DNA from: Romanomermis culicivorax | Lineage: Eukaryota; Nematoda; Enoplea; Mermithida; Mermithidae | Length of the DNA: 64,000 nucleotides | Direction: 5' to 3' | Assembly: GCA_963922205.1 (NCBI GenBank) | Contig: CAWUHX010000035.1 | Span: forward strand, 1,364,001-1,428,000 | Shown: piece by piece, positions 30,046-42,554 of the stretch | How positions within the stretch are numbered: the first letter of the stretch is position 1 | Layout of the letters: each line of letters begins with the position of its first letter | Notes under the pieces: generated by a model | Told to the model about the DNA's origin: nothing | Seen by the model: the letters and a program-made list of their open reading frames with translations, nothing else | Databases searched by the model: none | Position numbers and translations under genes: made by a program

Positions 30046-31505
30046 CAGTGTTTTTTTTTTTGTGCCAAAACATGGTTTTTGGCACAAAAAAATTTGGAAT
30101 GGCACAAAAAATTTTGAGCGTTTGTGCCAATTGGCACAAAATTTTTGGCTGTTCAAACATTAAATTTCCTTGATTTTTAAATGATTTAGGGGCCGAAAAT
30201 GCAAAAATTTTCGGCGCTTCGCGCCGACTCTATGAATATAATTTTATCTACTCGTAATTGACCCGAACGCGAACGAGTTCTCTTTGAACAGTGTATCAGC
30301 ATTGTTGCAGCAAAGTTAACAGGCTGTCAATGAATGATGAGATGAGTGGAAATAAATGGAAATAAAATAAAAATTGTTTAAGACTCTAGCGCATACTCTC
30401 GATCGACCTTATAGGTATTAGTGCGCCTGGTGGACACGCATCTTGTAACGTGTGTAATTCAGAAGATGCAAGAGGTACCTACAATAACTGGTTATGTCGC
30501 GTAACTTAAGGCGACGGTACGAAGCCTGGCTCAGACTTAGGCTTAGACTGGCTTAAGCAATCGACTCATGCACAGACAATCGACCCAAAACGTTACCGAA
30601 CGAAAGGGAAATTTTTGTTCCGTTAGGTTCGATTGGAGGTTACTGTCGTCATTTTCTACTAAATTGCAGTTATTCTTTCCGATCGAAAGTGGATTTTCAA
30701 GCTGAACGTTTCAAGCTGTTGGCGTTGGCGATCAGTTCCATCGAAAAATCAAATATAAATGACCCTTTAGACTTGGGCCCTATTCAGAAGTGAAAAATCC
30801 TATGATTTTTGTCGTCGACAGTCGGCTATTGCACTGCTAAATTGGACTTTAGGCTTAAGCTACCATTTATCAGGCACGTTATACCGTTTATGCCTCCTCT
30901 CCTCACACATTTTACTCAATTACTGCAGGTAACTTTTTGCATTACACATGTTATAAGATGGGTGGCCACCAGACGCACTAATACCGACCTTATATCCCTA
31001 CTTTTGATCTTTAATTTAGTCGTTCGAATCTTCTAAAATTTATCTTTCACGTTTATTCATTATTTCCTCGTTCTCGACTAATTATATTTTGTATTGTAAT
31101 TTTGCGGTCACTTCGATAGGTAATAAAATCTTTCATTCAGTCTTTCATTCATTCATATATACTTACATAGATTCGTAGTCGAAAATTTAATCAATTTGAA
31201 CATCCTGAACAATCCTAGAGTTATTTAAATTTTCTCAGCATTCTATTTCTTTTCGAGTCGTCGCGAACTACTTGCACAGTTTTTCCTTATCTCACTGACA
31301 TGTTTAGCTGAAAAATAGGTTGGACACGATTTCTACAAAAAAATTAATGCGTTAAACGTTAACTTTTTATCAAAATTTTGGCCTAAAAATTTTCCGCAGT
31401 TTTCAGTATGTTTCTAGTAGAAAAAAATTTTTTGTGCCATTGGCACAAATTTTTTTGGCCTCTTGTTCCAATTGGCACAAATGTTCGTGCACAAAAAAAA
31501 CGCTG
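30046..31505 (+). mobile_element. MITE-C copy 2 (hAT-like) with exact 8 bp TSD
   Basis: Begins CAGTGTTTTTTTTTTTGTGC and ends GCACAAAAAAAACGCTG, flanked by exact ATTAGGGC duplications (30038-30045, 31506-31513). The GTGCCAATTGGCAC palindromes lie near both ends. Its interior matches 7084-7902 on both sides of a nested 572 bp element (30414-30985) plus adjacent unmatched DNA. CAGTG/CAGCG ends and an 8 bp duplication are hAT hallmarks. Confidence 0.85.
30414..30985. mobile_element. Mutator-like MITE with 9 bp TSD, nested in MITE-C
   Basis: Inverted ends of about 48 bp starting GGTATTAGTGCG(C/T)CTGGTGG, flanked by exact 9 bp GACCTTATA (30405-30413 and 30986-30994). Nine-base duplications with long TIRs are typical of MULEs. 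No ORF. Confidence 0.85.
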
Positions 31506-31572
31506 ATTAGGGCACTGTTGCCAGGTGCAGTAGAATTCTACTGTTTTCAGTAGAATTTTTTCTCAACAGTTA

Positions 31573-32057
31573 GGGACGAAACGCGTAGCCCTCTTTTGAT
31601 TGACCGAAATTGCCACCCCCTTGTTGATTCGTCAAAATTTTTAAGATGTCGAAAATGCATATAATGCGTTTTAAAAGACAAATACTGAAAATTTACCAGC
31701 GCTTCGCGCGGAATTTCAAATCAGGCATTTTTTGAAAATGAAGTTTCTGTGGGCTAAATTTTATAAGTCGGTTCCCGGCCTTCAGCCTAATAATTCCATA
31801 TGAGTTGTTTGTTAATTTTGAGCATGGATTTCTGTAACTTATGATTAGACATTAATTTTTCCTTTAAAATTTTCCTTAGGGTTAGGCTTAGGGTACAGCA
31901 GCTGCGCCCCAGGGGCGCAGCACGTTTGAGGCTCTTCCAAATGAAGTTGTTAGTTAAAACCAATAATACGCACACACTGTAGAGTAAATAACGTGTTTGC
32001 GTGTGGGGGTGGGACTTGATTTGCAACCAATCAGAAGAGGGCTACGCATTTCGTCCC
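31573..32057. mobile_element. 485 bp MITE with ~30 bp TIR and TA flanks
   Basis: Ends GGGACGAAA(C/T)GCGTAGCCC and its inverted copy, flanked by TA on both sides (31571-31572, 32058-32059), consistent with a Tc1/mariner-type or Harbinger-type element. The GGTTCCCGGCCTTCAGCC segment at ~31770 recurs at ~54990, so the family has another member in the transporter intron. Confidence 0.75.
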
Positions 32058-32909
32058 TAATGCTTTGTAATCGTAAAAGCATTGCGAAGCGAGATCCAGT
32101 GTTGCCAGATGCGGCTATTTCCCGCCATTTTTGCGGTTTTTAGATCCCTCTGGCGGTTTTTGCAGTGGTTTGACTATTTGGCGGTTTTTGCTGCAGTTTT
32201 TGGGTTCTTGCCGTGGTTTTGGCGGTTTTCAATTTTTCGCTTACCACATAAAAGCAAAATCGGGGTTCGCGGCAGCGTTTTTTTTTTTGTGCACCGACAT
32301 TTGTGCCAACTGGCACAGGAGGCCAAAAAACTTGTGTCTAATGCACAAAGAAAATTTTCTATTAGAAACATATACTGAAAACTGCGAAAAAGTTTAAGGC
32401 CGAAAGTTTAATAAAAAGTAAGCATTTAACGCATTAATTTTTTTGAAAAATGTGCACAGCCTATATTTCAGCCAACTCTGTCAGTGAGATAAAAAAACTG
32501 TGCGAGAAAATAGTTCACGACGACTCAAAAAGAAATGGAATGCTGAGAGGATTTAAATAACTCTAGAATTGTTCATGAAGTTCAAATTGATTCAATTTTC
32601 GACAACAAATATGAATAGGATATATTTAACAACAATGTAATAACTAGAGAAAATAAAGTCGAAAATTGTGTAAATCTTCGGTTGTGAAACATGGTAAAAA
32701 AACAACGATGTCGATTCTTCTATTTGAATCAATCAAACACATAAAAAGTAAGAATTTCAATTTCAAATCTGAATCTGACAGGATTAACAGAGAATATTCA
32801 GATTTTTTTCATTCATCAGTCATTGACAGCCTATAAAGTTTGCTGCAAGGATACTAATACACTGTTCGAAGAGAAATCCATTGCGTTCGGTTTGGGTCAA
32901 ATATAGGAA

Positions 32910-33481
32910 TGTTGTGGGACAATTTGGCGTATTTGTAAAGTTTGTGTCCTTTTCAAGAAAGATCGGCAAGTTGAGAAAAGGGAGATTGTGACGAGACCTG
33001 CAGAGAAGCGTGGCTACAACATGGAGAAATTGTGGAAAAGTTTTTGATTGTGATTGTTTGTACTGTAGCCAAGTGGTTGTGTCCTAGCTTGTGTGGAGTT
33101 TTTGAAAGTTTGAGGCGGCAATTTTGTACATTAGTAAATTGTGTTCTGAGTGTGTGATCTAGGATAAATCAAACTATTTAAAAATAGTTTGAGTAATTGG
33201 GTGAAACTCCTAATTGGGTAAGATAGTACAGTCCAAGTTTCAGCATCCGAAAACCTTAAATGACCTGAGCGAAGAACCTTGGAAAGTTGACATAGCGCTC
33301 TCTACCAGCCTGTCAATCTCCTGAACTCGATTATCATTGCGTTAAATTCGTCAAACATTCTGAGTGTTCCATTTCTAGCATTCTGCACGCCCTTCCACAT
33401 TCCGTACATTTCTTATTAAAACGCGCGATAAATTGTCAAGCTACATAGCTTAAAAGTGTCTACTTATTTTCACGCACAACA
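32910..33481 (+). repeat. 5' LTR of the gypsy-type element
   Basis: 572 bp, TG…CA ends. Contains the palindrome TCAAACTATT…AATAGTTTGA at 33168-33191, shared with the 3' LTR and with the solo LTR at 51998. Confidence 0.95.
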
Positions 33482-33484
33482 TTT

Positions 33485-33500
33485 TGGTGACTGTACCAAC
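33485..33500 (+). promoter_or_regulatory. Primer-binding site candidate
   Basis: TGGTGACTGTACCAAC begins three bases after the 5' LTR. A nearly identical TTGGTGACCGTACCAA follows the LTR remnant at 46338. The priming tRNA was not determined. Confidence 0.65.
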
Positions 33501-33519
33501 TTTTTTAAAGGTTATAGAA

Positions 33520-35330
33520 ATGCTGAAATTTGCGAAAAATCGAAAATCTGAAAAACCAACGGAATCAAACGAAAAATGGAGGAAAACTGCTGGCATCGCT
33601 CTACTGCGTTAGGCTACGAAAAAGGTTTCTACAAGAAACTAGCGAATCCCGATGATTGAGAAATCGAAAATTTTGACCGCGAAAACACGAATCTTCCGCT
33701 TCTCTACAAAGCAGATAAGTGTAATTTCGATTCACGGCAAAAATCTGCTCCGCAAAAAATGCGAAAAACTTCACGGTCGTTATCTCTGAAAATCGTCAAA
33801 AATCGAAAATTTAACTTTCTAAAACCGAAACTGAAAGAGACCGATGCTCGAAAAATTTTCAATAATCACGCATACATTGATGTAATGCATAAATGTGATG
33901 CTGAAATGATAAATTTTCGTGGTGATGCTACTAACGCGTTAAGCGAAATAGTTACGATAGCGACTCAACAATGAAAACTTCTCGAATAGTTTATGAGAGA
34001 AGTTATGAGCTCAGAAAGAAGAGTTATCGAAACGGAATGTTCCCGAAATTGAAAATATTGTGACACCTGTGAGTTCATACACTCAGTCTCTAAAATCGAC
34101 AAAACCGGAAAACCCCATCAGCGATCGAAAAAGTCAACTTAGTTTTCGAGGTATAATTGACGACGATGATGATCTGATCATCCTGACACAAACGTTTGAC
34201 TACTCTAAGGTGCTGAATGTGCTAAACTCCCAGATAAATTTTCCGTCTATCCCACCTACTCAGGTGCATAGATCTTTTGCTGATGATGAAACGAGAATTA
34301 AGACTAACTGTAAAAAGATAGCCTCGCAAAAATTGGATAACTCGACGCAAAATGAACAAGTGTTGAAATTCTTCATTGTGCTCAAAAATGAGTTTGGCCT
34401 CGATGCCTCTGAGTATGTGAAACTTCACACGTTGCGTCACTTGACTTGTGATGGTGCCCTGAACACCATACGAGATGTCCAATCATATGATGAAGCCAAA
34501 AGATTCTGATTCTGATGTGTAGATTCTGATGTGTATGAATGCATCAAATTGCGACCAAGATACGCTCCAATGGGAGCTCCAGTCCGTTGCCCTGTTCAAA
34601 ACCGAAGATCCATCAGCTTTCTTGAACAGAATCAGCACCTAGGTACATTTGCTGTACTATGACAGAAGAGCTCAGTATCGCCATAGAAAAGTTATCACAA
34701 CTTTTCTTTAGAAAATGCCAGAAATTTACAGAGTCTTGATTGATGCTTACTCTAGAAATGATAACTGATTTAGCCATAGCTGTCGCAAAAGTTCAGAAAA
34801 TCCAGCAAGCAAATAAACAGACAACTGTGAGAGCAGAACAACCTATACTGGTTAATAAACTCCAAAATCCGTCGGAACAGCCACCATCTCAGTCACGTTT
34901 TAGAGATGAGTCAAAACCTTGTTTCAGAGATAACTCTCAATCCCGAAATAGAGATGATTCTAGACAGCGAAATACCGTCCGATTTCAAGAAAATTGGACT
35001 ATAATGAAGACAAAAGAATTTGAGGAAAGTGTGAAACAAGTCCTGAAAAAGTTCGGAATCCCAGAAAATTTGCAAAATGCTAATAATTTCGAAAATCTAA
35101 GATTGCGATTCGATGGAGGAATGAGTCCAAATTTCCGGAATAGAGAAAACATTCCTATATGGGATTTCTCTCAAAATCAAAATTTTTGACAAAATCAGTC
35201 ATGTGAACGACCGGCAAAATATTGCACCTATCATGGTCAGTGTAAGCATGACAGCTCCGAACTACACATTCAATCAGAATCAAAATTTTGACTGAAAACA
35301 CTGATTTTTCAATCGCGATAATCGAAACTA
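33520..35330 (+). pseudogene. gag: gag of the gypsy-type element, broken
   Basis: From the ATG at 33520 (Lys/Arg-rich start) several frames carry gag-like sequence: 33759-33974, 34060-34509 (acidic, then a helical capsid-like segment with L-R-H-L-T) and 34740-35189. The last contains the Gln/Arg/Asn-rich R-D-N-S-Q-S-R-N-R-D nucleic-acid-binding region. A C-T-Y-H-G-x-C-x-H zinc-knuckle-like motif lies near 35222-35260. Broken by several TGA codons (34509, 35189, 35291, 35300) and frameshifts. Confidence 0.7.
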
Positions 35331-35340
35331 TCAGAAAGAT

Positions 35341-36583
35341 GTGGCAAACATTTCTCTCTGTGATTCAGAATCCCGACAAGAAAAAATAATCGAGAAGCAT
35401 TACTACTACCCGATGAAGCACTCACAGTCTGTACAGACTCAGCTAACTTCTCCACAACCGTCGCAACAAGTTTTGCCATCAGAAACCAAAACAGTGTTTA
35501 ACTTACCTAAACCTTTTGTTCCGATGAAACTGACGACTAGTACAGCTAACATACTTGAACCAACAGAAACGTCGAAAGCTACAAATTTTTTTGTTGCTCC
35601 CAGAATCACAGATTTCACAATCAAAAAACCTACTGAACCCTTGATCGTGAGATCAAGCATATGTCAAATCAAAGAATGTTCACAAAAAGACATCAAACTT
35701 CTGAGCTTATACGCTCCTAGATGAGCTTTTCATATCAATGCTGAAATTGGAAAAACCAAAGCAAAAGCTTTAATTGATACCGGTGCTCAATGTTCAGTCA
35801 TTTCCTCATGTCTAGCTCAAGGCTCTTTGGGGATTGACTATGATACGTTAGAAACATCTGCGCAGATAAAAGTCGCCGACGATGCTATCGTTGATGCCCG
35901 AGGTCCGATAATCTTCAAAATCAATTCATCTTTTGGAACGCATCTAGTACGATGCTGGATTCTACCTACCGGACGAGAGCAATGCCTCCTAGGAACCGAT
36001 TTCCTAGTGAATCCGAGCGTTCGAGCCATAATAAACTTTGGAGAAAATTTCATCAGAATCTGAGATGTTCAACAAGAACTAAACCAAGTTTTGAAACTGA
36101 TTGATAAAGCGCCCTATGATGAAGTATTTTCAAATACTTCTACGGGACAAAGTCAAAAACAAATCGTGAAAATCATTAGATCACTACCGATTTTGAATAT
36201 CTCGTCATGCTACATAGAGCCAAATAGTCAAACGTGGGTTAACGGGAAAATCTTCCCTTTCACAAATGAAAGTTTCAAAAGCGTAATAGTTCAACCCGTG
36301 AACTTGGGAAAAGAAAACTGTGAATATCCGATCAAATTAGTGATAATCAACATAATCCAAGGCAAATGTCCACTATTATTTGTCAATAATAGTGCAAATG
36401 GTATCCATCTACAACCTAACCAGATTATTGCTGGGGTAAAATTCAAACTTGAAGAATCGAAAATGACCGTCGCGTCGCTAAGCAATCATGAAGATGACTA
36501 TGAGCCAGCTACATTGATTAAAGATCAGTCGACTATGTTGGAAAAAGAAAAACTTCGACTCGCTCTCGAAAAAAATGACTGAA
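35341..36583 (+). pseudogene. pol: pol, aspartic protease region
   Basis: Single frame from 35341 to 36583 with TGA at 35722 and 36061. The retropepsin site A-L-I-D-T-G-A-Q-C-S-V-I is near 35770-35805 and the flap-side C-L-L-G-T-D-F-L near 35982. The protease matures Gag and Pol. The following ~170 codons form a linker before RT. Confidence 0.8.
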
Positions 36584-38100
36584 AAGTCGAATATCAATAA
36601 TGAAGATAAAAAGATCGCTATTGAAGTCTTCAAGTAATATCGCGATGTTTTCAGTCTCCCTGGAGATCAACCTACTCTCACTCAGGAGTTAACAGTCTCT
36701 ATAGACACCAGTGATGCAAAACCAGTCACGAAACACTACTACCGTGCCCCAATACCAATGGTTCACCAGAAAATTCAAGAAATGCTAGAAAAAAGCCTCA
36801 TAGAACCTTCGCGATCACCCTGGGCTGTGCCTATGTTTCTGATAACCAAAAAAGATGAAAGTTGGCGACCCGTTGTGGATTATAGAGGTATAAATGAAGT
36901 CACTCCTAGCCATAAGTTTCCGAAACCAAGAATTGATGACTATCTAGATGCTTTAGGTAATGCGTGATTTTTCTCAACTCTAGACTTAAAAGCAGGGTAC
37001 TGGCAGATCCCTTTAAACATCGTTTCATGCGATAAAACTGCTTTCATTAGTCAAAAAGGCTTGTTTCAATTCAAAGTTCTACCATTTGGTTTGAAAAATG
37101 CTCCCGCAGAATTTCAGAGACTAATGGAACAAATCCTGCATCCATACATCTGGAAAATCTGTCTGGTCTATGTTGATGATATCATAGTTTTTTCGCGAAC
37201 GTATGATGATCATCTAACACATATCCAATTGATCTTTGAAGCTCTTCGCGACACAAATCTAACCTTGAGACCTGATAAATGCGATTTTGTACCAAAACAA
37301 GTAAAATTTCTTGGTCACTTGCTCAGCGAGAAGAGAATCTCGCCTGATCCCGAAAAGGTCTCCGCGATCGTAAACTATTAAATGCCAAAAACCGTAAAAG
37401 ATCTTCAAAGTTTTTTGGGCCTTGTCCAATGGTGTAGACGATTCATACTGAATCTTGCCACTCTTTCGCGACTGCTCTATCAACTACTACAAAAAAACAT
37501 GAAATATGAGATAAGCGATTAACGAGATTAAAACATCTCTAACCTCGACTTCTTTTTTGCAATATCCTGTCTATAACAACAAGAAATCGAAATTCATCAT
37601 TCAAACTGATGCTAGCACAACTGCTATCAGTGCGATTTTGTATCAAGAAAACGAAAATGATCAATGGGTCATTCCTTACAATAGTAGAGTTCTTTCTGAC
37701 ATAGAAACACGTTACAGTATGACTGAGCGCGAATGTCTTGCAATTGTAGAAGCTCTACCATAGTACAGACACTATGTATATGGTCAAAAAGTAACAGTCA
37801 GAATTGATCATAAACCCTTGCAATGGATTAAAGATGGAAAACATCGAAATTCACGACTTTAGAACTTCCCAATAAAGCTTCAAGACTAGGACTATTGTGT
37901 TGAATATGTAAAAGGTAAAGAAAATGCTTGCGCTGATTTTCTGTCACGAAACAAGCCTCGTGCCAAATTGAGGTCAATGACCAATGAAGAAGTAAGGGAC
38001 GAAATATTCAGACGGACATTTCGCGAACAGAAAAAGACTGTCGCCGCAGCCATAACAAGATCAATGACCCAAAAAGAAGAAAGAAGTAAACTCTCGTCTC
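36584..38100 (+). pseudogene. pol: pol, reverse transcriptase and RNase H
   Basis: RT fingers and palm run in one frame from about 36590 (P-S-R-S-P-W-A-V-P, W-R-P-V-V-D-Y-R) past a TGA at 36966 (F-F-S-T-L-D-L-K-A-G-Y-W-Q-I) to Y-V-D-D at about 37170 and F-L-G-H-L near 37310, then a TAA at 37379. After a frameshift near 37520 RNase H follows: Q-T-D-A-S near 37597, T-E-R-E-C-L-A-I-V near 37720, then D-H-K-P-L-Q-W-I near 37810 and G-K-E-N-A-C-A-D-F-L near 37915. TAG codons at 37761, 37859 and 37890. Confidence 0.9.
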
Positions 38101-39400
38101 ATGCCAATGTTTGAAGAAGACTTCCAACTGCCTAAAAAACAGCTAGTGACCATAGAATCGCCAGAAGGAATTCAAGGAGCTCAAAGAAAAGATCCATACA
38201 TCGCGAAGTTGATAAAAATCCTGGAACAAAAGCAAATTTCTACGATTTCATCTGCTCTCCATACCAAAAACAAAATAGTATACCAAACATCAAAACAAGC
38301 TAATACAGCTTCAGCAATAGTAGTCCCGACTACTTTGATTGGAAGCATTTTGTATCAATTCCAGGGCACAAAGATTCTAAGTCATCAAGGTCATAGACGC
38401 ACTACTGCGATGATTCGTCAACATGTCTGGTGGCCCAAAATGGAAGAATCGATAATAAAGTGAATCAGAACATGCAAAATGTGTCAACAAACAACTTCAC
38501 AGTTGCCAAAACCCCCTCTGTTGCTGCCAATACAGCCAAAATATCCATTTGAAATCGTCGCAACCGACATAGTAAACATTTGGCCTCTCGGTGAGAAAAG
38601 ATCATATGTCATTGTATTTCAAGACTATTTCACTAAATGGGTAAGCGCTCATTTGATTCGGGATCAAAAAGCAGCCACTATTGTCGAAAGTTTTGTAAAC
38701 AATGTAGTTTTAGTTCACTGAAGCCCGAAACGTCTATTATCAGATCAGGGTTCAGGTTTTACTTTAAACTTAATGAAAGACATTGCGAAACTACTGAAAG
38801 TTTGGAAAATCAACACTACTGCCTATCACCCTCAATGTAACGGAATGGTCGAAAGATTCAATCAAACCTTGATTTCGCAACTAAAAAAATTCACTGCCGA
38901 AGATCCCGACAATTGAGAACAATATTTACCTTTTGCGACATTCGCCTATAATGCTGTTCCTCACACAGCTACTCACTTTTCTCCGTTTCGACTTTTGGGA
39001 GGGTACAAACCCAGAATCACTATTGATTTCGACTGCGCGAAAAGTCTAACGTTACAGCTAAACTATGACGCATATCAGTATATCTTCATGTGAGCACAAC
39101 TAACGTTATATAACAAACTCTCAGAAAATCTAAAAAACATTCCTCAATCCCATAAACAATACTTCAATAGGAAAGTGAAAGAACAGAAATACAATCTAAA
39201 CGATCTAATACTGCTAATTAAAAACAAAAAAGTGACTAAAATTGACAAAGACTACATCGGACCTTTTGTAGTGGTCGAAAACTCCTAAATCTCTTAAAAC
39301 ATCATAACGATCGACAGTTTAGATTGTCGCAGACAATCTCAGAAAGTCTCACTTTTTCCCCTAAAGCCATACATGCCTCGTACAGCATCAGCAATTCTGG
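38101..39400 (+). pseudogene. pol: pol, integrase
   Basis: The H2C2 zinc module is H-Q-G-H…C-K-M-C (38380-38490), interrupted by a TGA at 38461. Core: A-T-D-I-V-N (~38565), L-S-D-Q-G-S-G-F after a TGA at 38719, and M-V-E-R-F-N-Q-T-L (~38845). C-terminal part extends to about 39400 with TGA at 38915 and 39091. Distinct from the Polinton integrases; no chromodomain seen. Confidence 0.9.
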
Positions 39401-40421
39401 AATCGGAAGACAGCGGTCCTCCAAGACTTGAAAAATATTGAAATTTTGTAAATATTTTGTTACATTTCGACTAACATCAATTTTTAGTTTTGCTAATAAA
39501 AATTGTAATTATTTAATCATTTTATAATCGTAAGCGAAAGCGATGAGTATAAAATTTTGGGTATCTAAAAAACGCACTCAATGCGCTAATTCAGATTCTG
39601 TGTGGAATGAGTGGAAGAAATGTGTGTGATATTGTCACGTAGTTTTGTGTATATTCACGACCATTTCGAAGAAATCGACCTTCCCTAATAAGTAGCGCAA
39701 AATAAAAAAAAATAAAGCGGAAAGCGCGTGCTGTAGAAATATCTTCCTCCAGTCCCACCCAATCTGAACTTTACACTTTTCGTCATGTGCATGAAAAATT
39801 TGAAGTCGTGGTTAACAACCTTCCACTTTACACCTTCATTTTTATAGCAAGCTTATTGAATGGTCGTATTGTATCAAGCTCTTGATACAAGTCAAATTGA
39901 AATTGATAGAAAGAAAGGAATGACTACCGAGTCAGAGGCAACAAGATCACAAAGTTCGGGTATCACATCATCGTTGATAAACCTGCTGCCCGTTTTTCGA
40001 AAATTTTTCAATGTTCTAGATCGATAAATCTCGTATCAAAGGAAACAGCATCCTCAAGATGACGGATTCTTTTTCACTGATGGTAAGTTCTGCACTGCCA
40101 ATTAGACTAAAGTCTTAAAAATTAGAAACTCCAGGTTTCTCTTCCCCTGGGAAGAATATATATCGATCCATCGATATATTAAATTTGGGTCACTGTAACT
40201 TTGCCAGAAGATTTGCATGCGGTGATTCAAAAGATTAATGTTTCCATGCAAAACTAAATTTATCAGAGATTAATTAAAATTTTATGATATTTTTTAGAAT
40301 ATAACATAAAACAGATGATAAAAATCCTGGAATTCGAATGTTGGTTTGAAATGGTGTACGCAAGGCCCCCCAATGTCTTACCCGAGCCGACATATGTGGA
40401 AAGCAGCGAATTGAAAAACTG
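39401..40421 (+). other. Spacer between integrase and the extra ORFs, possible leader exon
   Basis: A short ORF from the ATG near 39928 (Ser/Thr-rich, ~36 codons) ends before a GGTAAGTTCTG at 40082. A TTTTTTAG acceptor-like site lies at 40290-40297, upstream of the exonuclease-like ORF. A spliced subgenomic mRNA is possible; not demonstrable from sequence alone. Confidence 0.3.
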
Positions 40422-41648
40422 ATGATGCATTCGAAACCGAACTTCCCAAGCCACATTTTGGTCAGCTTCCATGTCGAAGAGATTTCTACGAATCAATTGT
40501 ATATTCATAAAAAGACCAAAACAAATATACAAAATCAAAACGCGGCTCATGTCCCTAGATTCCTTCAGCTCTGGTTCCCGACTGGACATACTATCATGTT
40601 TGATGCCCTCACAGCTACTTCTGACAATTGGATTGCATTTTATGAATTCATGTCGGCCCCAAAAACCATCGTCATTGGTTTCAATCAAGCTGACGATTCC
40701 AAGTGCTTGAAAGATATGCACGTATGCAATTTTTATTCACCAGATGCCCGTAAAATGCACTCTAATGTGCTTGCACCCAGTATTTTGGTTGATATCCAAA
40801 TTATACTGGAAAATATCGAACGATTGCCCGAAAAATGGGAAAGAGCACACCTCATAGGCATCTGCCCGGAAAATAAAAAGTTGAAAGGGATAGTCGCCAA
40901 TACGTTCGTGTTGGATGTAGAGCGTTTCATGCTGTATTTTCCACAAGCGAATGATAGAATCGCCCTAGCCATCAAGCCCCATGAGCAGGTTATAACCTAC
41001 TCGATTCTAGATGCCTACTATCCGATTTTAATGTTCTTGGCGTACGGATGCTACAGTTTCGTTGATAGCATCTATGATAATATTCGAATTTTTCCGCATG
41101 ATTTTCTGCGGCCTGAGTTCATACACACAGCAACACAAAATCTGTACAATAATGCGAATGTCAACTATGATGGGGGCGAAAAGGGCGCCTTCGGCATCAT
41201 AGATCTGATGCTATCAAAAAGTCTGCTCCACGCGATAATGCGCGATGAAATTTTGGCGCTAAACCGAATTATATTTTATGATTATAAGGTTCCGAACTTG
41301 TGCTATTGCCTATATAATCACCCCAACGTAGAACACACCACTAAACCATTAGGACAAAAGATGCACCCTTCAAAATTACCATGGTTAAAGGGCAGCAAAC
41401 AGAATATGTCATTCTTGACAGACAACAGAAAACTCAAACTGTACGATAACGCTGACATATGCCCCGAAGTAATCGACAGAGCTCTAGGCTCTAACAATAT
41501 ACCTAGCATCCACCACATGGTCGGTGCACCCATGTCGCTTTTATTCTTATCCGCAATAGACCAAAATATGGTTATGAGTGAGGAAATAAAACAGACAAAT
41601 TTCAATTTAGTCGTGAATGATCCGTTTTCAACATACAGCCCACCCTAA
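40422..41648 (+). CDS. Extra ORF A of the gypsy-type element: DEDDy 3'-5' exonuclease-like protein, 408 aa, intact
   Basis: Residues 46-96 match the layout of the RNase D / Nibbler / MUT-7-like exonuclease fold: L-Q-L-W, a strand ending M-F-D-A-L, then V-I-G-F-N-Q-A-D-D (Exo II, Asn88 and Asp91). Asp124 starts a helix expected in the fold, and Y-S-I-L-D-A-Y at 193-199 is a good Exo III (Y-x3-D). The Exo I D-x-E position appears as H-V-E (residues 17-19), i.e. the first Asp is missing, so activity is doubtful. The C-terminal 200 residues are not recognised. Such enzymes trim RNA 3' ends. No stop in 408 codons, in contrast with pol. A capture from a host gene is the simplest explanation; this is inference. 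Confidence 0.5.
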   Translation: MMHSKPNFPSHILVSFHVEEISTNQLYIHKKTKTNIQNQNAAHVPRFLQLWFPTGHTIMFDALTATSDNWIAFYEFMSAPKTIVIGFNQADDSKCLKDMHVCNFYSPDARKMHSNVLAPSILVDIQIILENIERLPEKWERAHLIGICPENKKLKGIVANTFVLDVERFMLYFPQANDRIALAIKPHEQVITYSILDAYYPILMFLAYGCYSFVDSIYDNIRIFPHDFLRPEFIHTATQNLYNNANVNYDGGEKGAFGIIDLMLSKSLLHAIMRDEILALNRIIFYDYKVPNLCYCLYNHPNVEHTTKPLGQKMHPSKLPWLKGSKQNMSFLTDNRKLKLYDNADICPEVIDRALGSNNIPSIHHMVGAPMSLLFLSAIDQNMVMSEEIKQTNFNLVVNDPFSTYSPP

Positions 41649-41666
41649 ACCTAGCCGATTTATAAC

Positions 41667-42554
41667 ATGAAATCTGATCACCAAATTTCGGAAATGCCGG
41701 CCTTAGCACCGCTATACTCGGTTCCCAATCACAATAAATGGATGAACGCCATTTGAGGAACCATGCAGATAGCAGTTCACATTTGCTTACTGCATTCTGA
41801 AGTGGAATTGCGAGCTATAATCAAAAATGAAATCCCGAAATTGTTGTCGAAAAGCTATAACATTGAAATCGACCTCATTTGTGAACAAAATTGGATTAAA
41901 TGTGATGGTATGTTCAAATTAGAATTAATCGAATGGGTTAATCAAATACCCATAGTCCAAAGAATTTGCAGCGACAACAAACCACCAGTGTACGCAAACC
42001 AATACTTTATGAGACCTATAGTATTTGGAAACGACAGTTTTCCTGTCTCTAATGATACGGATTTAGTGACGAAAAAAAAGTATAAGGAGAACCCTTATTA
42101 CTATTTTTCGTACAACTCTCCGATTTTGACATCTCGAAAATGCAAACATCTCATTTGTTTTCCGCCTAACAACATTGTGACAATGAGCTCGAATCTACCA
42201 GTATACCCGAGAGCAATGTTGATGGGTGAAAGCCCAACAAAAACGCCTATTCAGGCTCCTACACAAGCTTCTGCGGATACTGAGTTCGATGAGAAAACGG
42301 CAATAGCTGTCGAATCGCTAATAAAAGATATCGCTGATGAATCGTTCGCGGTAAAAACCGAAGTTCCCACCAAAACTGACATAATTCAGATCGAAAGCGA
42401 TGAAGATAACGTATCACAAACCGATACTAAAGCGCCGACAACAACAGCTATAACAACGTCTTCGTTAACTCCCTTATCCAAAAATCTATCGTATAGTCAA
42501 TTCAAATTAGATTGGAATAAAGGAGAAGACTTACGAAAAAAGCCGCATTGGTGA
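41667..42554 (+). pseudogene. Extra ORF B, acidic Ser/Thr-rich protein with one in-frame TGA
   Basis: The frame from the ATG at 41667 continues through a TGA at 41754-41756 into the ORF starting at 41763 and ends at 42554. N-terminal ~150 residues look folded (Tyr- and Cys-containing), the C-terminal ~110 are Thr/Ala/Asp-rich and probably disordered. No family recognised. If the TGA is genuine, translation would start at 41763. Confidence 0.45.
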
